Origin: Prosopocoilus inquinatus
Taxonomy: Eukaryota; Arthropoda; Insecta; Coleoptera; Lucanidae
Length of the DNA stretch: 64,000 nucleotides
Reading direction: 5' to 3'
NCBI GenBank assembly: GCA_036172665.1
Contig: CM069871.1
Location: forward strand, 2,046,001-2,110,000
Part shown: piece by piece, positions 23,148 through 36,440 of the stretch
Layout of the letters: each line of letters starts with the position of its first letter
Numbering within the stretch: position 1 is the first letter of the stretch
The notes under the pieces: model-generated
Database searches by the model: none
What the model saw: only the letters and a program-made list of their open reading frames with translations
What the model was told of the DNA's origin: nothing
Position numbers and translations under genes: made by a program

Positions 23148-25345
23148 TTTAATTTTTTTTTAATTGTATTCTTTATTTATATTAATTATAGCAAAATTAG
23201 TTCTGTTGTCACTGCTTATATAATTTATTTCTGCTTTCCATAAGATGCTCGAGACAAACAGAAATGTATTTCGTTGCCCTAAAGTATAAAAATGCTAACA
23301 ATTTTGCTTTGCTTGGCTTCCACCGTGACTATGGCTAACATTTTTATACTTTTTGTTGCATGAAATTGAGTTTATTGTCTTCTGTAAAATTTGCGTTTTT
23401 GGAGTTACGAAGTTTTGTAATTAGGGTAACGAAAATAAGTTATTATTCCTTTTTTTTAAATCAATTTAGGAGACTGCATCGCTCAGTACTTTGGTTTCAT
23501 AAGCAGCCCCTCGATATTTTCCAGTATAATGTTCATGATCTCTTACTAACGAGGTTTCTCTATAGAAAACACATTATCAAGAAAATCTTGCTTGGACCCA
23601 CTGAAATGTTTACTTTTTTAGCGTAACATTTACTTCCTTACTTAAGTTAAAGAAGGGAAGAAATATTTTAATTATTTTTTAATCGTAGTCTTTTTTAATG
23701 TATGTTATCAGACAAAATAATATATTTTACGGTGCTTTCCACAAGATGTTCCAGACAGACAAAAACGCACAGAACATAATTTCGCTTTGCTTGTCCTCCA
23801 CCGTGAGTATGGCTAACATTTTTATACTTTTTGTTGCATGAAATTGAGTTTATTGTCTTCTGTAAAATTTGCGTTTTTGGAGTTACGAAGTTTTGTAATT
23901 AGGGTAACGAAAATGAGTTATTATTCCTTTTTTTTAAATCAATTTAGGAGACTGCATCGCTCAGTACTTTGGTTTCATAAGCAGCCCCTCGATATTTTCC
24001 AGTATAATGTTCATGATCTCTTACTAACGAGGTTTCTCTATAGAAAACACATTATCAAGAAAATCTTGCTTGGACCCACTGAAATGTTTACTTTTTTAGC
24101 GTAACATTTACTTCCTTACTTAAATTAAAGAAGGGAAGAAATATTTTAATTATTTTTTAATCGTAGTCTTTTTTAATGTATGTTATCAGACAAAATAATA
24201 TATTTTACGGTGCTTTCCACAAGATGTTCCAGACAGACAAAAACGCACAGAACATAATTTCGCTTTGCTTGTCCTCCACCGTGAGTATGGCTAGCATTTT
24301 TATACTTTTTGTTGCATAAAATTGAGTTTATAGTCTTCTGTAAAATTTGTATTTTTGGAGTTACGAGGTTTTATAATTAGGGTAACGAAAACGAGTCATT
24401 ATTCCCTTTTTTAAATCAATTTAGGAGATTGTATCGATCAATAGTTTGGTTTCATAAGCAGCTCCTCGATATTTTCCAGTATAATGATCATGATCTCTTA
24501 CATAATGGGTCTTTGCAGAAAAACACATTATCACGAAAATCTTGCTTGGACCCACTGAAAAGTTTACTTTTTTTATTTTACTTTACACTTACCTACTTAC
24601 ACATTATCACGAAAATCTTGCTTGGACCCACTGAAAAGTTTACTTTTTTTATTTTACTTTACACTTACCTACTTACTTACTTTCAACGAGCCGTACCAAT
24701 CTGAAGATCCTCGAGACCGCCTGGGTTTTATCAAAATCATTGCTTTCGAATCGAAATCTATCCACCAGTAGATGATGTAGCCATCTTCATTCTGCTTCTT
24801 TATTCGTACGGCTACATGTATTTACTTGATGTGATAGGTAAGCGCTTTACTTCTCGCGCTTCTTCTCTTTCTGTTACTATTAAAAATCACGGTTCGAAAC
24901 ACTATCTTAGTAACTTAAGGAAGCCGAGAAATATTTTAATTTTTTTTAATTATAGTTTTTATTAATATTAAATATAGCAAAATGAGCTTTGTTGTTACTA
25001 CTCATATGTTTTATTGTACCTTCCACAGTTCTAGTGACAGAAAAAAATGTATGAAAATGCTGTCATTAATGCCAACATTATGTTAGCATTTTTATACTTT
25101 TTGATGAACAAAATTGAGTTTCTGTAAAATTTGTATTTTTGGAGTTACGAGGTTTTATAATTAGGGTAACGAAAACAATCTTTAAAATCTATTTAGGAGA
25201 CTGTACCCGTTCCGTACTTTGGTTTCATAAGCAGCCCCTCGATATTTTCCAGTATAATGATCATGATCTCTTACTTACAGGGTTTTTCTATGGAAAACAC
25301 ATCATCAAGAAAACTTTGTTTGGACCAACTTTTTTAGCTTAACAC
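23148..25345. repeat. Tandem array, about 477-bp unit, four copies
   Basis: Copies are anchored by AAATTGAGTTTATTGTCTTC at about 23363, 23841 and 24319, with a shortened fourth copy from about 24920 anchored near 25106. The first two are almost identical, including an 88-codon frame (23360-23626 and 23838-24104). The third copy contains an internal 75-bp duplication (about 24525-24675). The frame degrades in copies 3 and 4, so duplication rather than protein selection explains it. Confidence 0.93.
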
Positions 25346-25772
25346 TTACCTACTTACTTACTTTCACCAAGCGCCATCAATCTGAAGACCCTCGAGACCG
25401 CTTGGATTTTCATTTTTTTCACTTGCAAAATAAGTCTCAATATACAGTCGCTGAAAATTTTCGCCTTTTTTACACATTTTTTTGACACATACTGCAATTT
25501 CATTTTCGTATTAATAAAGCTTGAAAAACCGGACAGAGGGCGTTGTTGGTACTGAAAGGAAATCAATGCGCCCTTCTCACTCAACTTGTATACTTTTTAT
25601 GTTAAAGTTTTTGTAATAGTCCAGTTTTTTTTTTTTTTTGTAAAATCACCATCAAAATTATTATCTTTCTTTTATCAATCAATCAATATATTTGTTAAAA
25701 GTACTCTTAATTATTTAAGAAATTAATGGAGGAAATCCTCATAAGAACTTAGACAAGGATGGAGACGAAACT
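25346..25772. other. Unassigned AT-rich spacer
   Basis: A T16 run lies near 25625-25640. No feature was recognised. Confidence 0.4.
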
Positions 25773-26572
25773 GACAATCTTTAGACTTCAACGGCTCTGT
25801 TCCGACCTTCGTGCAGAAAACTTTTTGGTGAACGCATTTTCGGCTTTGAATCTGCAACCGGCTAACGAACGAAAAAATCGTCCTCCACTGATCTTACGCT
25901 GGTTAAAACTCGTAGATGTTCGGACATCTCGGTATCTCGTTGTATTTTGCAGTAAAAACGTTTAGTTTGAGTATTTAAGCCGACCACCCTTAAATTGCTA
26001 GATAAATAACCCACGCTCGTTACGATTGAATTAAATAGTTTCGAATGAGATTCTGTGTTTACCGAAAATTTTAAATATGCATGGCTGTTTATGGTGGAGG
26101 CGCCGCCGTAACGTAATCGTTAGGCTCGAAAGTTCCATGAATAGATTGTCGGTTGGGAAGAGTAATATTAATTGACAATCTTTAGACTTCAACGGCTCTA
26201 CTCTGACCTTCGTGGTGAAAACATTTTGGCCAACGTATTTTCGGCTTTGAATCTCAACCCGGCTAACGAACAAGAAAATCGTTTTCCGATGATCTCTCGC
26301 TGGTTAAAACTCATAGATGTTTGGACATCTCGGTATCTCGTTATATTTGACAGTAAAAACGTTTAGTTTGAGTATTTAGCCCGACCATCCCTAAATTGCT
26401 AGACAAATAACCCACGGTCGTTACGATTGAATTAAATTGTTTCGAATGAGATTCTGTGTTTGCCGAACATTTTAAATATGCATGGCTGTTTATGGTGGAG
26501 GCGCCGCCGTAACGTAATCGTTAGCTCGAAAGTTCCGTGAATAGATTGTCGGTTGGGAAGAGTAATATTACG
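25773..26572. repeat. Two-copy tandem repeat, 401-bp unit
   Basis: Copy 1 starts at 25773 and copy 2 at 26174 (both GACAATCTTTAGACTTCAAC); homology runs to about 26572. Both keep a frame of about 62 codons ending SKNV, but roughly a quarter of the residues differ. Such a high share of amino-acid changes argues against a selected protein. Confidence 0.93.
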
Positions 26573-27750
26573 ACAGCCACTCTGCAATTACACCGTAAGA
26601 TTTGCACCGAGGCAGTTATATCCCTGTAAATTACAGTTTAATTACGGGAGTGCACCAGCTAACAAATAACCTAATGCGTACCCAAGACGACGATGACAGT
26701 TTAATTCAGAGCGGCGAAGAGACGGAGGGAATCTCATGAGCAGAGCAGACTGTTGTTGTTGTTATTGTTGTAACGTAGAGGTCTTTTCGTATCTCGTGCA
26801 CCTGAAAAGCGAGTAGCAGCAGAAGCGGAGCAAGCAACTCATCCAGTTTATCTGCCCGTTAATTTTCTGGAGTGCTCTCTGCTACACACAATTATAATAA
26901 TACACACACACACACACACACACACAGCGGAGAACGAGGGATGTTTACCCCCTCCCACCTATCTTCACGCCCACAGAAATAAAACAGCACGATCTAATTT
27001 ACAGAATTTTATTGAAAATAAATCAATAATAACATTTTTTATTTTACCATATAAACAAACATTTATTTATTTATTTATTTTTAAAACCACATTATACTCG
27101 TACTTTTAATATCGTTAATTATTTACACGTTTACAACTCTCATCATTTTTTTTTGTTGTTGTTTTTGTTTGTTTTTTTTTTTCTTTTGAGTGGTGGGTGA
27201 GCTCGGCAGCATCGAAACAACCAACATCATCAACTGATTTAATCTCACTAAATTTGGTCGTGGATTTTTTATTTAATTTTATTTTTCGTTTGGTTTTGTT
27301 TTGTTTTGTTCGAATTTTTGCATCGTAACGCAAGAGTGTACAAAAATTTAATTAATGTTTTAAATTCGTATTCAACGCGAATGCACTCGCAGCACTGGAT
27401 TTAATGGGGGGCGGGGGGACGTCGGGGGGGACCATGCAGGACCTCATTTGCGTTCGGATTAATTCAATTATCCGTTGATACGTGCGGATTATCATCGAGG
27501 TTTTTTTTTTCGCGTTTCGTTTCACCTGAATGTTGCGATGCATATTCCGAAATGATAGTTGAAAAAGAAAAAACAAAATCGTGTCTAGCCGGGGAATCCC
27601 CCGGCCGGCGGTGGTGCAATTTGCAGCTCGTTTCACTTCGACATCAGCGCGGATTTTCGTCGTTTATTTACAGGATTTGATCGGCCCCTATGTTCAGTTA
27701 AAATTTCATTGCGAATTGTTATTGAAAACTGCGAAAATTTTACCCTATAA
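26573..27750. other. Unassigned; AC microsatellite and G-rich runs
   Basis: An (AC) microsatellite lies at 26902-26926, an ATTT repeat at 27061-27080, TTGTT-rich sequence near 27155-27175 and 27295-27310, and G-rich runs at 27404-27430. No coding exon was recognised. Confidence 0.5.
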
Positions 27751-28614
27751 ACTACAGGGTGATTCAGAATAAGCGTCCGACCCGTTAGGAGCGTATTTAC
27801 TAGGGTCACTCAAGTACGAATTTGCAAGAAAAAGACATTCCAGAAATCAACCTCCTTTGAATCCAAAATTGAAATTATGATTCGTGTATACATACAAGAT
27901 TTGGTTCAAGACCTTGAACAGCTTCAATTTTATGATGTGGTAAATTGTGGTGCAAAACAGAATCGAAAGCCATCTGAAAAAATAGAAGAATGCGTTATGT
28001 TTGTTTAAAAAAAAGTATGTATTTCCAGCAAAGTGCATACCTAGCACCACCAAAAAAAAAAAATTCGTGCAGGAATTTAAGCAAATCTTGTACGTACAAG
28101 AAATACGTTAGCCTAAAACATCCTGCAATTATGCTTTAAGCAACTGCTCTCAGTTTGTTAAAATAACGTGGTCCGCTTAAGTATCTAATAAAATTTGCTG
28201 CTAAATGGATGGAACTAATTACAAGAGGGCTTGCGGTATTTCTGATATCTGCAATTACTTTAATGCGCGCGGGTGGGTTGGAATGCCAAGTGTTCCATAA
28301 CAGGTTTCCGGCACGATTTCCATTCGTTTATTAAAGAATTAGAAGCGATATAAATAATCAACCTTCACTCAAGAAGAAAAATATTACTTAAAAAATATGT
28401 GTAATAAAATCCTGATTGCATTTTGTGATACCTTTTGGTTAATAAGTAGTGTGCGGACATTCTAAGGTTCGAGGGTAAGGCAAACAGACAAGACGCTGCG
28501 CACATTAAAAAGAATTATTTAATTATTTATTTAAGTATGATGCCCAATGTTCTGAGTATAGCATTCAACGAGAACGTCGGCGTCGCCTTAATGTGTCCGC
28601 TCTCAATTAATATA
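27751..28614. other. Unassigned; starts at a CAGGGTGATTC motif
   Basis: TACAGGGTGATTCAG at 27755-27769 resembles a terminal motif common among insect DNA transposons; a reverse form (ACACCCTGTAG) lies at about 31432-31442. No matching end or transposase was found, so a full element is not claimed. Confidence 0.35.
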
Positions 28615-28850
28615 TACTGGAGAGGGGAACGGTTCATATCCTGCGGATGACCAACGGAATATACCATAAAAGGGAGCGGTTCATATCCTGCGGACGACCA
28701 GCGGAATATACTATAGAGGGAAGCGGTTCATACCCTGCGGACGACCAGCGGAATATACTAGAGGGGAGCGGTTCGTATCCTGCGGACGACCAGCAGAATA
28801 TACTAGAGGGGAGCGGTTTACACGTTGTGGATGACCAGCAGAGTGTGAAA
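28615..28850. repeat. Short tandem array, 45-47-bp unit, five copies
   Basis: CGGTTCATATCCTGCGGA recurs at about 28630, 28677, 28724, 28769 and 28814. Each unit continues GACCAGCGGAATATACTA. On the complementary strand this reads GCTGGTCGTCCGCAGG, matching the core of the 3.3-kb and 6.2-kb repeats. A frame at 28647-28865 encodes a 15-16-residue repeat but has no recognised domain. Confidence 0.93.
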
Positions 28851-31600
28851 CGGTTAACACGTTAGCCACCAGAGCAATTCTAAACGACTTGCCGAAATTG
28901 CAGCATCCATCCACATGGGTGGACAAGAGGCTTCGAATTTTTTTGAGTGTGCATCCGTACGGGCTGACAATAACTGTTTGTTTTTTTTTTAATTGAATTC
29001 CGACGACATCTCTTAGTTACAAGTAAGTCAAAATAGTCGTCCGTGGTTCTAAAAAAAGAAAAACAACTGTACTTAAGCAACTCTCGATCCGCCATACAGA
29101 GAAATCGATTTTATTATCAGTTATTAATTACTTTGATTAATTGTAATGATTTTCAAAAGCTCTTATAGTAACAAATATCTAACTAATCGAGTTCAGTCGA
29201 TGATTTGTTCGTCAATTAGCAGTAAATAATTGTGCAGTGATTAATTATTTTTTCACTATTATATTTTCACACTATTTAATTTATTCGTGTAAAATGGAAT
29301 ATCATAAAATAACAGCTGACAGTATCAATTATTTAATTATTTTTTTGTTTTTACCACTGGACGATAATACCTAATATTTCTTTTTCATTATACCAACCGA
29401 TAAAATGCGTTTCTGTTAGAGTGGACTATGAAAATTTTTTTCAAGTCATAACCTCCACCACCATTTGTATTACAAATGCATTGTACTTTGAATGTTTATT
29501 TCAAAATGGCTTTTACAATAATAACACAAAAGGCTCTTATTGTGGAATCATGTTGCAAATGATTGGACCTACAGCACTGTTTGGATTTGAAATTTCGCGA
29601 AGTTTTAATAAAGTAACGTAACCATTTTTCGATCCACAGCATATTCTAACCTAAAATTCATTTGATCACGTGACAGATTATCCACCCAAATGGACGTGCA
29701 GTTATGTTACTCACACCGACAAATAAATCTGCCTCTCCGTTTGATCCGACGAGATTTATTGTTTCAAGAGATTCTATTAATTAAACGCTTCCGTTGTTTG
29801 CCTGTAAAGTTACTCTATGTTTTCTAGAACTCAAAATGCAGCCCTGGCAAAGATGGAGAAACTGATAAAAATCGCTTGGCAGAAGTGGAAAGTATAGCGT
29901 CTACCCATACGGGCGCGGACGCGGTAGCGAACGTGTTAATAGCCTGCGGTTGACCAACAGAAAACTTGCTTGGAAGGAACGGCGGGTTGACGTCGCTAGG
30001 TATGGATAGGTTATGACTCCACGGAGGACCAGCAGAGTGATCAATGTGTTGAGAATCTGATCAACAAAAGACAAACATCTTAAAATATCAGAAGACACAT
30101 AACCGCTTGAGGTAAGATTTGTAACAGACAGAGGAGACGCAGAAATACCGCGGTAGAACCTTCTCCTACTATAATTTGTACACATATTTTTTTTTTCTAT
30201 TGGCAACTATCATATGATCTCATACACAACCACAACAAAACGTACTTGTCTAGTTACAAATTAGAGACGGTCAGTTAAAATGCTGGTCCTCCTACGACCA
30301 TCCTACACTGTTGGGCCACTACGATAACCGAGTTGCCGTTCCTCAGTCAGTTTTAAAGGCAGCGTTGCCAACTCTGATGATTTTAGTTATAGTAGTGGAC
30401 GTGATGAAATTATATTATGTTCATTAAAATTATAGTACCCATTGATCGTACTGACAATTAAAAAAAAATAATGTGGACCAATCCGCGGACTATAAAATAT
30501 ATTCAAAAATATAAAAAATATATAAAAATATATATAGAAAATATGTGAAAAATATAAAAAAGCATTTTTTAGTCACTTTTCTAGGAAAAATGCTAAAATT
30601 CAAAAACGTATCGAAGCTAGAAAACTTTACGAGAAAATTGTTCATGAAGAAACGAAAAAAGTATTTTAAAACAAAAACAAAAATGAAAAAAAGACTACTT
30701 TAAACAAAATAAATAAATCTATTCAACTAGATTCTTGTTCTTATTTAAATTAGAAAAAAAAAAGAATTGGAATTCATTTGAAGCGAAATTGCCCTCCTGG
30801 ATCGTCGATTTCTTTTCTAGATATCGTTACAGCCGTAAGTTGGGTCTCTAATAAATTCCACATTCAGATGAGTGACGCCATATGTTGGTCAACCGACTCT
30901 TCCGCGGGTTGATGAAAAAGTTACGGTGCTTTTAGAGAAGGCAACCCACCCGTCCGTTATGGAATGTTCCAGCGTGTTCGAGTACGTTCGAAATACAACC
31001 AGAAACCTTATACATACCCAAATAAAAATATACATAGATGAAATAAAAAAAATAAACGAAAAAGTTTAATGGAAGCAAAAATCGTAATAAATTAAATTTG
31101 CCATGAATTCAATATTCAATGAAAAAAAAAAATTAGGATCCTTCAATTTTTGTTCTACTCTTTCTTCTTCCAGGAAGTTTTTCTTCAAAAAAAAAACTCA
31201 AATTTTTTTATATTTTTAAATTTTGCTGAAAATTTCTGAAACTAAATGAAAATAAAACGTAAATATTAATTGATTAAAAGTTAACGCAACTTTCAAGCGC
31301 CAAAATCTCGAAGGCAGTTGATTTTTAAAATACGGTTTAACATGTAAAGTTTTGAGCAGAATTTAAAATGATAAAAAATGGGGTTTCTTTCAATTTAAAG
31401 AAAGACGTTAGGTTTCGCCCAGCTTTTTGCGAACACCCTGTAGTATTAAAAATATTTTCTGGAAAGCCGCGGAAGAAGTAAGTAATACACTCAGCGTAAA
31501 AGTGTCCAAAACTAAGTGGGCCGAATTCTTTAACGAAATTTGTAAATTTGTCAAATTCTGTGCAATTTAAAATTGTAAAAAGGCCGCACCATTTAAATCA
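28851..31600. other. Unassigned AT-rich region with scattered fragments
   Basis: At about 29930-30050 two more copies of the GACCA-CAGC/GCTGGTC phrase of the 28.6-kb array occur. AT-only sequence lies at 30500-30560. ACACCCTGTAG at about 31432-31442 resembles a transposon end. GCAGCGTTGCCAACTCTG at about 30360 resembles common insect repeat ends. No gene was recognised. Confidence 0.4.
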
Positions 31601-32555
31601 GATAGACAATTGTTATTTATTCGGGCACAATTGCAGGCAGAGTGCCCTTATTATTCGAAACCGGAGCTGCAATTACCACATTTTGTTATTCGCAATTTCG
31701 GGCGTCGACAAAATCCCGCACGCATCAACGATCCCTCAGTACACTCGCATATAAATCGCTCCGTGCAATATTCAAATCAATCATTAACAAAGCCCCCCCC
31801 CCTCTCGCCCCGGCCCCCTCCCGTACATGTTAATAAATTCTTTATTACATCACGATTTACAATTGGCTCGCGCTCGCAAATTATCGGCAAACTCCCGGAT
31901 TCGGGTCCGGGCGTTTATTTGAAATTCGTCAGCCGGGAGTTGCATATTTGCGACCGGTCGGTCCTCTGTGACAACAAACAAAAATCCGGGGAAGGTACGG
32001 CGCGGCGGCGGTATCGATTGCTTCCGGCAATTAAGTTTGCCGCAAGCTAACGACTCTTCCACAGCCGCGCGGCGCACAGTCATCAAAAACCTGCATGTGA
32101 ACACGATCGCTCATCATTGATTTGTGGCTGTCGAAGGATTGCTGGAAAACCTCCCGCCCCCCCCCCCACGGGCGAATGACGGTGATTATTAGGGTGCGAA
32201 TATATTACCTACGGGGGCAGAACCGGACTCGGCGGCGGCGGTTGGCTTTTTGCACGCGCGCTTACAGGAAGTGAGTTGATCTGAAACTAATTCGAATTAA
32301 ACTAGTTCGAAGTTTCTAATTTGCACGATCTAATCCGGATTCTCGAGGATTAGAATTATAAAATCGTAATCGCCCCCTCCCCAACTCGGTTTTAAAAATC
32401 TCAATCAAATCATAAGGGATTCACATCGGGAGAGCGAGGACGCGAAAGCTACGGCGGTCTCACCAAACCGAATTGTTCTGAAATTCTGAATTCCGGCACC
32501 GTCCTACGAATAAATTCCAAATACATTTCTCTCTAGTAGTCAGAATTAGGTTGGG
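31601..32555. other. CpG-rich block; no convincing gene
   Basis: A 146-codon plus frame (31610-32050) overlaps an 84-codon minus frame, the usual result of few stop codons in GC-rich DNA. It includes a C-run-derived proline stretch. No domain or splice signals were recognised, so it is not annotated as coding. Confidence 0.4.
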
Positions 32556-34100
32556 TGGACGTTGAATTTTTTTTTTTTTTATTTATTATCTTTAATCTTG
32601 CCGATCGTCTTTACGACGCATTTTATTCACTGATTAAAATTTTTCAATTCCCGCCGATTTTTACGAATGTCAAATCCAGGGATCTTTTTTTGTTTTTGTT
32701 TTATCGTTCTCGTTAGTTTTTTTTTTTTATTTCGTCTCATATTTTCACTCGAAACTGTTTTCTGATCTTCTTTTGTTCGCACCTATTCATTCATTTCCGA
32801 TGATTCTTTCCGATCCGCTGTTTTTAGAATTCCTGTATCTCCGTGGATCATCTTTTGTTTTGTTTTTTGCATTTTTTCTTCGAGTCGTGTTTTCAGCTTT
32901 CGTCAATTTTTTCAAATTTTTCGTTAAATTTGCTTTTATTTATCTGTACCCAAACTATTTTCTCAAATTTAATTAAAAAAAAAAAAAAAACGCGTCTTGT
33001 CTTGTGTTATTAAATCAATTTTCGAATCTGCCAATCTTCTTTTGTTTTTATTTTCTCGTTTTTTTATTTTAAATTTTAAAACATAATTTTTTTGTTTCGT
33101 TCCGAATTTTAATGATTTTTTTACATTTTCATTTTTTTATGAAAATCTTTTTTCTTCTCTTCAAGTTAAACAATTAATTGACAAATTATTAGGTTAGTTG
33201 GGTTTCCTTTTCAATTAGTTTTTAACATTCTTTTGTTTCAATTTTCTGCCTCTTAATTTTTTATTTCTTAAAATTTTTAAAACCTAACATTTCTTTGTTT
33301 TAATGATTTCTTACATTTTTATTTATTTTTTTGTGAAAATCTTTCCTTCGGCCGGACTCGGTTTAGTTGAGTTGGCTTAACCTCGAAACGCTTTTTACAT
33401 TTTACTTTTGGGATGCTTTAATTGTTATATTTAACGTATCTTCTTTTTAAATCTTCGGCAGTTTTTTCGAATTTCCTTGAATTTTTTTAATTTTTACATT
33501 TTTGTTTCGATTTTTTATAATTTTATATATCTTTCGACAAATTCCTTTCTTGAATCAGACTCACTTAGTTTCAGTTTAGTTGAATTGGTTTCCCCTCAAA
33601 GCGTTTTCACTGTTTTAAATTTTGTGTTTCAAAGGATTGGGTGGGTTGATTTGGGTTTAGCTTGAGTTTGGTTTAGTTGGGTTGACCTTGAAATGTTTTT
33701 CAATTCTTAAAAATATTGCGTTCAAATTTTCTGTTTTTAATTTTTTTATTTTTTATTTTAACATTTCTTATTTCAATCTCCTGCAGTTTTTTTCAAATTT
33801 CATAAAAAAGAAAATATTTTTTAATATCTTGCTTCGATTTTTGTTAATTTCTTACGTCTCTTATGTATTGTGAAAAACTTTTCATGAATTGATTGCACTT
33901 AGTTGGTTCAGTTCAGTTGGTTTGGGTTGACTTTGAAATTTTTTTTTTTTTTATTTTAAAATATTTATTTTTTTATTTAATTTTTTTTTTAATTCTTTCC
34001 GATTTTCAACGTTTCTCATTTTTAAGATATTTCGTTTTTAATTATTCAAATTTTGTGTTTAAAAGAAGTAGGATTGGTGCACGGTCCAATTAAAAAAAAA
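32556..34100. repeat. T-rich tract with degenerate TTGGGTTGA repeats
   Basis: Variants of TTTAGTTGGGTTGACCTTGAAA recur near 33195, 33365, 33570, 33665 and 33905 between long T/AT runs. This is an old tandem array in low-complexity DNA; frames are F/L/I-rich and not genes. Confidence 0.7.
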
Positions 34101-34113
34101 AAAAATACCTAAA

Positions 34114-34649
34114 GGGTCGCAACGGTGCGGCGGCTTTCTCCATAAATTAAGACCACATAACAGTTGTGTGAAACACGAAATTTGAAGAACCAAGATATAC
34201 GAAGAATAAGAGAACCTTTATGGCATACAGCGTGCCAGCATCAGAGCCGAGCCAACCATTTCCTCGACGATTGAAATCCCAAAATCGGCTTCGTTTACAA
34301 AAATTTGCGTGCTTAATCAGGTCGCGAAATAACCCTGAGTTTGCGGAATACCTTGCAATGCTCGCGTTCCAGTTTCATAAACCACGCGTCGTTCCTCGCC
34401 GAGCTCCTTGGGATTTCGTAACTGGAATGCGATTACGTACTTATCGTGCATGAAGTTTACACCGTGTAAATTATTAAAATACCACCACTTTCAAACTTTT
34501 TATGTTATTTATTTTATAGTGACCCGAGGCTTCTCTTTCGATGAATTTTATTCAACATTTTTTTTTATTCAAAATTATTACGGGTGGAATTTAAGCTGTA
34601 TATTATTTCAATATAAACTTTCCCAGTAGATAAGAGCTGGACAGGAAAC
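34114..34649. repeat. Dispersed duplicate, copy A (about 535 bp)
   Basis: It matches 36441-36954 in the same orientation with many small differences. Shared features are TACGAAGAAT, GCGTGCCAGCATC and a tail GTAGATAAGAGCTGGACAGG. The peptide frames that look conserved (34408-34629 and 36663-36920) follow from this duplication. Confidence 0.9.
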
Positions 34650-35500
34650 TAGAATTTGATTACGTACTCATTAAGCATGAAATTTAACTGTCTTAACTAT
34701 TTCCACTTAATTTCTAAATTGTTTTATAAAAAAAAAACCTAATCGCGACAATACGTGCATGGTGCAAACGTACATGAAACAAAATCGCTTCCAAGAGTTA
34801 GGGGCTCATAAGAACATAATAAATAAATACACGCGCTTCATAAATATTCAGAAATTATTTATTAAAAGCTTGTCGGGGGGAGAGAACTTCCGCGAGAATT
34901 TGAAATTACCAGGGGCGGAGGAGGGGGGGGGGGCTGGAAATTCGCCCCCTCCCCCCCTTTCGAATTTACATTTACGATGCAGACGCCGTTTGGTATTTCG
35001 CTCGCGCATCTCCGCGCGCTCCTCGGTCATTCCTGCAAGTCGTCGCCTTCCTCGACCGATATGAGATTTTCATAAGACGTCCGTGATTGATGGCGTTATG
35101 AATTTTGATGCGCGGCGGGGGAGGGGGGGGGGGGGGAGGAATTTTGATAGATCTGTATTTCATTTGGGCGGGGCGCGAAACCGAAAAAAAAACGCGCCCC
35201 CGCAATTCACTTGCTTGAATATGTAGATGTATAATTATGCGGGCGCGCGATAAATATCTGACGTGCAAATTCGTTTCTTGGACGCATGATAGATGGGGCG
35301 GCTCAGGTCTTCCGGAGTTCACGTTTAAAAAGAAGCCGAGAGCAGCAACACGCGAACGCGTTTTATTAAATTTAATTACAGCGCGAATTAATTGCCTATT
35401 CGAAAAAATGCAAAAAAAAAAAAATTAATAATAGTGGAAAACGGTTGTGGCGCAGAAACCACGTAAAAGTCCCGATAATTTAATTTTTAGTTTATTTTTT
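34650..35500. other. CpG- and G-rich block, no gene
   Basis: Poly-G/poly-C runs at 34922-34958 can fold on themselves, and another G run lies at 35118-35137. The 116-codon minus frame 34972-35322 crosses the G run and encodes a proline string; it is not considered a gene. Confidence 0.5.
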
Positions 35501-36165
35501 TGATTCAAAATTATTGCGGATGGAATTTAAGCTTTATTATTTCAATATAAACTCTCCCAGTAGATAAGAGCTGGACAGGAAACACATTTTTCTTTGTTTC
35601 AAAATTATTACGAATGGAATTCAAGCAAGGTCATTTGAATGCGAACTTTCCCAGTAGATAAGAGCTGGTCAGGAAACACTTTAGTCTAAAGAATGAGACC
35701 GTGACACTCGTAGAACCGTGCTAATATGTCCACTATTCCCCTCCGAGCTAAATTAATTTTAATAATTAATTAAACACGTGATAGATACATGGGGTAGCTC
35801 AAGTTTGCCGAAATATACTTAAGAGAGGCCGAAAGGAACAACACATAAACACGTTTAATTAAATTTAATTACTGCGAATTAATTACCTATGTAATGGAAA
35901 ATGGTTGTACCGCAGAAACCATTCTACAAGGTGATTAAGAAAGACTGTTTGTTTGAGCTGTTTGAGTTGGCAGTAACTTATTAAAGATGGAAGCTTTCAA
36001 ATCGTAAGGGATTCATATCGAGGAGGCTAAGCTACGAGCCCAGATTGATGGATTTTATGTTCGAAATTTTAATTTATTTTATTATTTAAAATTATTACGG
36101 GTGGAATTTAGGTTATGTTGCTTCAATGTAAACTTTCCCAGTAGGTAAGAGCTGTACAGGAAACA
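35500..36165. repeat. Three tail-only copies of the 34.1-kb repeat
   Basis: About 80-bp segments ending CCCAGTAGATAAGAGCTGG lie at 35505-35585, 35597-35678 and 36079-36162. They correspond to the last part of the larger duplicates. A further diverged copy is at 37826-37886. Confidence 0.85.
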
Positions 36166-36440
36166 GATTTTTTCTTTAATGAAAGGATTATCTATGAGAT
36201 TAGTGACTAGTTAAAATTTTGAATAAAATTCTTCGAAAGAAAGGCAAGCCTCGAGTCACCACAAAATTTTGTAGGTTAAGTTTCCAAATCCGTTTATTAT
36301 ACAAACATCACAGTAAAATATGTTGACCGGTTGACACAGGTTTCGGAAGAAATTCCGTTTTCACAACTTTAAGTCGAATCCGCAAACGCCGCCGTTTCCA
36401 AACTACTTCAAACAATAAAAAAAAAATAATAAAAAAACAA

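Noticed and set aside
23360..24104. Two nearly identical 88-residue frames
   Set aside because: Explained by recent tandem duplication; broken in copies 3 and 4.
25759..26366. Pair of related 62-68-residue frames
   Set aside because: They are the two copies of a 401-bp tandem repeat and differ at about a quarter of residues, unlike a selected protein.
28615..28850. CRISPR-like array
   Set aside because: Units are contiguous diverged tandem copies with no unique spacers, in a eukaryotic sequence.
27755..31442. CAGGGTG ends at 27755 and 31442 as one transposon
   Set aside because: They face each other but the 3.7 kb between has no transposase, no extended inverted repeat and no target duplication.
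31610..32050. 146-codon open frame, the longest in the window
   Set aside because: It lies in GC-rich DNA with an overlapping antisense frame, includes a proline run from a C tract, and shows no domain or splice context.
34972..35322. 116-codon minus frame with a proline run
   Set aside because: Proline run is read from a G homopolymer; no other sign of coding.
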